59,653 nt of DNA from Rubrivivax sp. (GTDB lineage: Bacteria; Pseudomonadota; Gammaproteobacteria; Burkholderiales; Burkholderiaceae), in NCBI GenBank assembly GCA_016790225.1, contig JAEUOZ010000030.1, forward strand, positions 1 through 59,653. Reading direction: 5' to 3'. The position numbers and the translations under genes were made by a program. Position 1 is the first letter of the stretch; each line of letters begins with the position of its first letter. The notes beneath the pieces were generated by a model. It did not search any database. It had not been told where the DNA came from and saw only the letters and a program-made list of their open reading frames with translations. This document shows, piece after piece, positions 56,177-59,653 of this stretch.

Positions 56177-56344
56177 GGTCTTGGGTGCCGAGGCACACTT
56201 TCGGCCCCCAACGGCCGGGGCACTACGATAGCGCCCTTTGTTGACGGACGGCCCCCGCCCGACCCACCGTCCCCGCGAGCCGCCCCGGCGGCATGCGCCC
56301 GGCGGCGAGGGCCACCCCGGAACCCATGCCCTGAAGGAGCGCCG

Positions 56345-57331
56345 ATGCAGCGCCGTGAACTGTCCGCCCTGGCCATCGTGGCCGCCCTGAGCCTGAGCCT
56401 GCCCGCGCTGCCGGCGCTGGCGCAAGCGGCCGCCTGGCCCACGCAGCCGGTCAAGCTGGTCGTCCCGACCGGGGCCGGCAGCTCGCTGGATCTGATCGCG
56501 CGGCTGCTCAACGACAAGCTGGCCGCGCGCTGGGGCCAGCCGGTGGTGGTGGAAAACCGCCCCGGCGCGGGCGGCATGCTGGGCCTGGACCTGGCTGCCA
56601 AGGCCACTGACGGCCACACGCTGGCGATCGGCTTCAATGGCCCGGTGGCCAATGCGCCCTTCCTCTACAAGAAGACGCCCTACGACCCGGCCAAGGACCT
56701 CAAGCCCATCATCATGACCACCAGCCAGGCCAATGTGCTGGCCGTGAACGCCGAGAAGGTGCCGGCGCGCACCGTGGCGGAGCTGGCCGCCTGGCTCAAG
56801 GCGCAGGGCGGCAAGGCCAACTATTCGTCGCTGGGCAACGGCAGCTCGGCCCATCTGACGATGGAGCTTTTCCTCAGCGAAGCCGGCGCCCAGGCCCAGC
56901 ACGTGCCCTTCAACGGCTCGCCGCCTGCGGCCCTGGCCGTGGCGCAGGGCGAGGCGCACGCCACCTTCATGGTCGCCCCGGCGCTGCTGCCCCATGTGCA
57001 AAGCGGCAAGCTTCGCTTGCTGGCGGTCAGCAGCCGACAGCGGGTGGAGAGCCTGAAGGACGTGCCCACGCTGGCCGAATCGGGCTTCCCCGCCGTGGAG
57101 GCGCTGGCCTGGAACGGCCTGCTGGGCCCGGCATCGATGCCGGATGCGGTGACCGCACGCATCAACGCCGATGTCAACGCGCTGCTGGCCAGCGACGAGG
57201 TGAAGACGGCGCTTGCCCGCCAAGGCATGACCGTGGTCGGCGGCAGCGCGGCGGATTTCAAGCGCGTGATCGATGCCGATGTCGCGCGCTGGGGCCCGGT
57301 GATCAAGCGCCTGGGCGTCACGCTGGATTGA
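56345..57331 (+). CDS. Bug family tripartite tricarboxylate receptor
   Basis: 328 residues. Signal peptide (LPALPALAQA), then the Bug pattern: WPTQPVKLVVPTGAGSSLDLIARLLNDKLAARWGQPVVVENRPGAGG, SLGNGSSAHLTMELFLSEAGA, VPFNGSPPAALAVAQGEA and ESLKDVPTLAESGFPAVEALAWNGLLGPA. Periplasmic solute receptor; no TctA/TctB membrane genes are adjacent, as is common for orphan Bugs. AAGGAG ribosome site. Confidence 0.93.
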   Translation: MQRRELSALAIVAALSLSLPALPALAQAAAWPTQPVKLVVPTGAGSSLDLIARLLNDKLAARWGQPVVVENRPGAGGMLGLDLAAKATDGHTLAIGFNGPVANAPFLYKKTPYDPAKDLKPIIMTTSQANVLAVNAEKVPARTVAELAAWLKAQGGKANYSSLGNGSSAHLTMELFLSEAGAQAQHVPFNGSPPAALAVAQGEAHATFMVAPALLPHVQSGKLRLLAVSSRQRVESLKDVPTLAESGFPAVEALAWNGLLGPASMPDAVTARINADVNALLASDEVKTALARQGMTVVGGSAADFKRVIDADVARWGPVIKRLGVTLD

Positions 57332-57454
57332 GCCGCGGCGAGCCTGCGCTTCGCGGCCTGCGCCTGCCGCTTGTCACGCCGACATCTGCCTCCACTTGAG
57401 ACCCTCAGGCCCGGCGCCTGAACCCCCGAACCCCGATCCGAGAGCCCGCGAACC

Positions 57455-58315
57455 ATGAACCCCGTCGACAACGCCCCGCTGTCCTACGACGTCACCGAAG
57501 CCGATTTCCGCCAGACCGTGCTCGAGCGATCGCTCGAGGTCCCGGTGCTGCTGGACTGCTGGGCGCCCTGGTGCGCGCCCTGCCGCAACCTCAAGCCGAT
57601 GCTGGAGAAGCTGGTGCAGGAGTACGGCGGCCGCTTTGAGCTGGCCAAGCTCAATACCGACGAGGCGCCGCAGATTTCCGCCGCGCTGCAGATCCGCAGC
57701 ATCCCGCTGGTGGTGCTCTTCGTGGGCGGCCGGCCGGTGGACCAGTTCATGGGCGCGATCCCCGAGAGCCAGATCCGCGCCTTCCTGGACAAGCACCTGG
57801 GCGAGCAGGTCGATCCGGTGACGGCGCTGCGCGAGGACGCCCAGGCCGCCGATCCTCAAACAGCCGAAGCCATGCTGCGCGAAGGCCTGCACCATGTGCC
57901 GGGCGACATGGGCCTGAGCGGCGATCTGGCCGAGCGCCTGATCGCGCGCGACGCGCTGGACGAGGCGGAGAAGCTGCTGAACTCCGTGGAGCCCACCCAG
58001 CAGGACGACCGCCACGCCGCCCTGCTCAAGCGCATCGCCCTGGCGCGCAACAAGCCCGCCGGCAATGCGGCCGAGCTGGAGGCGCGCATCGCCGCGGACA
58101 GGAAGGATTTCGATGCGCGCTTTGCGCTGGCCGCCATCCGCGTCTACGAAGGCGATTTCCGCGCCGCCTTCGACCAGCTGCTGGAGGTCGTGATGCGCGA
58201 CAAGGCCGAGTGGCGCGAGAAGGCCCGCCTGCAGCTGGTGGAGTGGTTCGACGTCTGCGGCGATGCGGAGGTCGTCAGTTATGGCCGCCGCTACCTCGGC
58301 ATGTACCTGAACTGA
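57455..58315 (+). CDS. CnoX/YbbN-like thioredoxin-fold chaperone with TPR-like C-terminus
   Basis: 286 residues. Thioredoxin domain (about 10-115) with an intact CxxC, WAPWCAPCRNLKPML, unlike E. coli CnoX, which has SxxC and is redox-inactive. The C-terminal half is four helical hairpins (AEAMLREGLHHVPGDMGLSGDLAERLIARDALDEAEKLL). CnoX holds hypochlorite-damaged clients for GroEL or DnaK; the CAPC version may also be redox active. An 18-bp perfect palindrome lies in codons 23-28. Confidence 0.88.
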   Translation: MNPVDNAPLSYDVTEADFRQTVLERSLEVPVLLDCWAPWCAPCRNLKPMLEKLVQEYGGRFELAKLNTDEAPQISAALQIRSIPLVVLFVGGRPVDQFMGAIPESQIRAFLDKHLGEQVDPVTALREDAQAADPQTAEAMLREGLHHVPGDMGLSGDLAERLIARDALDEAEKLLNSVEPTQQDDRHAALLKRIALARNKPAGNAAELEARIAADRKDFDARFALAAIRVYEGDFRAAFDQLLEVVMRDKAEWREKARLQLVEWFDVCGDAEVVSYGRRYLGMYLN

Positions 58316-58353
58316 TCGCCCGGCGGCCGGCGCCGCTCCAGCGCTTCGGCGCT

Positions 58354-59100
58354 TCAGCGCGCAGCCGCTGAACCCCAGGCACAGGGCTCGCCGGCGGGGC
58401 CGCCCGGCGGTCGGCTGCGTTCCCCGAAGATCGCCGTGCCCACGCGCAGCAGGGTCGAGCCCTCGGCCAGCGCGGCCTCCAGATCGGCGCTCATGCCCAT
58501 GGACAGCGTGTCCAGCGCCAACCCCTGCGCGCACAACTGATCGAACAGGCGCCGCAGTTCGCGGTGCGGCGCGCGCTGCGCCTCGAAGCCGTCGATGGGC
58601 TGCGGGATGCTCATCAGGCCGCGCAGCCGCAGCCCCGGCAATGCGGCCACTGCCAACGCCAGCGCGGGCAGATCGGCCGGCGCCACGCCGCTCTTGCTGG
58701 CCTCGCCGCTCACATTCACTTGCAAGCAGATGTTCAAGGGCGGCAGACCGGCCGGACGCTGCTCCGACAGGCGCTGCGCGATCTTCAGCCGGTCCACCGC
58801 GTGGACCCAGTCGAAGGCCTCGGCCACCGGGCGCGTCTTGTTGCTCTGCAGCGGGCCGATCAGGTGCCACTGAAGCTGGCTGCGCAGATCCGCCAGTGCG
58901 GCGATCTTGTCCAGCGCCTCCTGCACGTAGTTCTCGCCGAAGGCGCGCTGGCCGGCGGCGAAGGCCTCGCGCACGGCCTGCGCCGGCTGGGTCTTGGAGA
59001 CCGCCAGCAGCGTGACAGGGTCCGCGCTGCGCCCGAAGCTTTCAAGTGCTTGCGAAACGCGGCCCTTCACTTGTTGCAGGCGGTCGGCGATGGTTTGCAT
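58354..59100 (-). CDS. yggS: YggS family PLP homeostasis protein
   Basis: 248 residues. Fold-type III alanine-racemase-like barrel without the second domain. PLP-binding Lys36 in TLLAVSKTQPA, GENYVQEALDKI, WHLIGPLQSNKTR, CLQVNVSGEASKSGV, RLRGLMSIPQP and LSMGMSADLEAALAEGSTLLRVGTAIFG. It buffers PLP and influences amino acid pools. Divergent from pilT, as in many gamma- and betaproteobacteria. Confidence 0.95.
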   Translation of the reverse strand: MQTIADRLQQVKGRVSQALESFGRSADPVTLLAVSKTQPAQAVREAFAAGQRAFGENYVQEALDKIAALADLRSQLQWHLIGPLQSNKTRPVAEAFDWVHAVDRLKIAQRLSEQRPAGLPPLNICLQVNVSGEASKSGVAPADLPALALAVAALPGLRLRGLMSIPQPIDGFEAQRAPHRELRRLFDQLCAQGLALDTLSMGMSADLEAALAEGSTLLRVGTAIFGERSRPPGGPAGEPCAWGSAAAR

Positions 59101-59239
59101 AATCGTTCGAGCTTAAGGCAAGGCCGTGGCCGAGCCCGTTCCTGTTCGAGCCGGAGTCCGCGCAGCGGCATCCGGATCTGCCGAGACCGGCTTCGGCCCG
59201 GCGCGCGGGCCGCCGCGCGGGCCCTTCACCTTCCGGATC

Positions 59240-59653
<414 letters not shown>

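Noticed and set aside
55580..57223. Treating the whole 547-codon minus frame as one protein
   Set aside because: The upstream two thirds lie antisense to the Bug receptor and look like shadow; the membrane segment and domain start at ATG 56176.

Overview
High-GC (about 70%) chromosomal DNA from a betaproteobacterium, most likely Burkholderiales (Comamonadaceae / Rubrivivax-Leptothrix type). This rests on the gene set (Bug-type TTT solute receptor, GTP-dependent PEP carboxykinase, recG next to oxyR, pilT divergent from yggS, an exosortase-associated CAAX-type protease) and on G/C-biased third codon positions. Species cannot be fixed by eye. No rRNA or tRNA gene was recognised.

Layout. 1-10 kb: start of mmsA, a UPF0149 protein, a YegD-type Hsp70 homologue, a universal stress protein, a metallophosphoesterase, pckG, a MOSC protein, an Old-Yellow-Enzyme reductase, rlmJ and an XRE regulator. 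10-16 kb: a Tat-exported amidohydrolase, a two-gene membrane/DUF2145 operon, a fused lysophospholipid flippase-acyltransferase and the CAAX-type protease. 16-21 kb (minus strand): PBP1A, queA, a small cytochrome c and tgt. 21.5-28 kb: recG, a periplasmic helical-repeat protein, a soluble hybrid histidine kinase and oxyR. 28-39 kb: an apparent five-gene operon of alpha-2-macroglobulin, PBP1C and a NitT/TauT/NMT1-type ABC transporter, the first four genes overlapping by 4 bp. It is followed by a heme-binding beta-barrel protein.

39.7-46.2 kb is an accessory island. It holds an integrase fragment with two nonsense codons, scattered sequences resembling decayed type I-E CRISPR repeats, and a divergent small operon (DUF2188 plus a 73-aa protein) facing an XRE-ImmA/IrrE protease plus PIN-domain pair over a shared palindromic operator. 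A double zinc-ribbon membrane protein and a complete hipBA module with twin operators follow.

46.2-59.7 kb returns to core genes: prfC, a DUF2853 protein, fnr (TTG start), psuG, a TerB-like protein, ubiA, two lipoproteins, a cluster of perfect intergenic hairpins, proC, a glutamate-type dehydrogenase, a Bug receptor, a CnoX-like thioredoxin, yggS and the start of pilT.

Connections. The window encodes an FNR protein and also has FNR-box-like sites placed as class II activator sites before the cytochrome c gene and the universal stress protein gene, a plausible small oxygen-responsive regulon. The A2M/PBP1C pair suggests an envelope-defence and peptidoglycan-repair unit. The strongest candidate for an under-described system is the divergent DUF2188/73-aa//XRE-ImmA/PIN locus with its overlapping face-to-face promoters.
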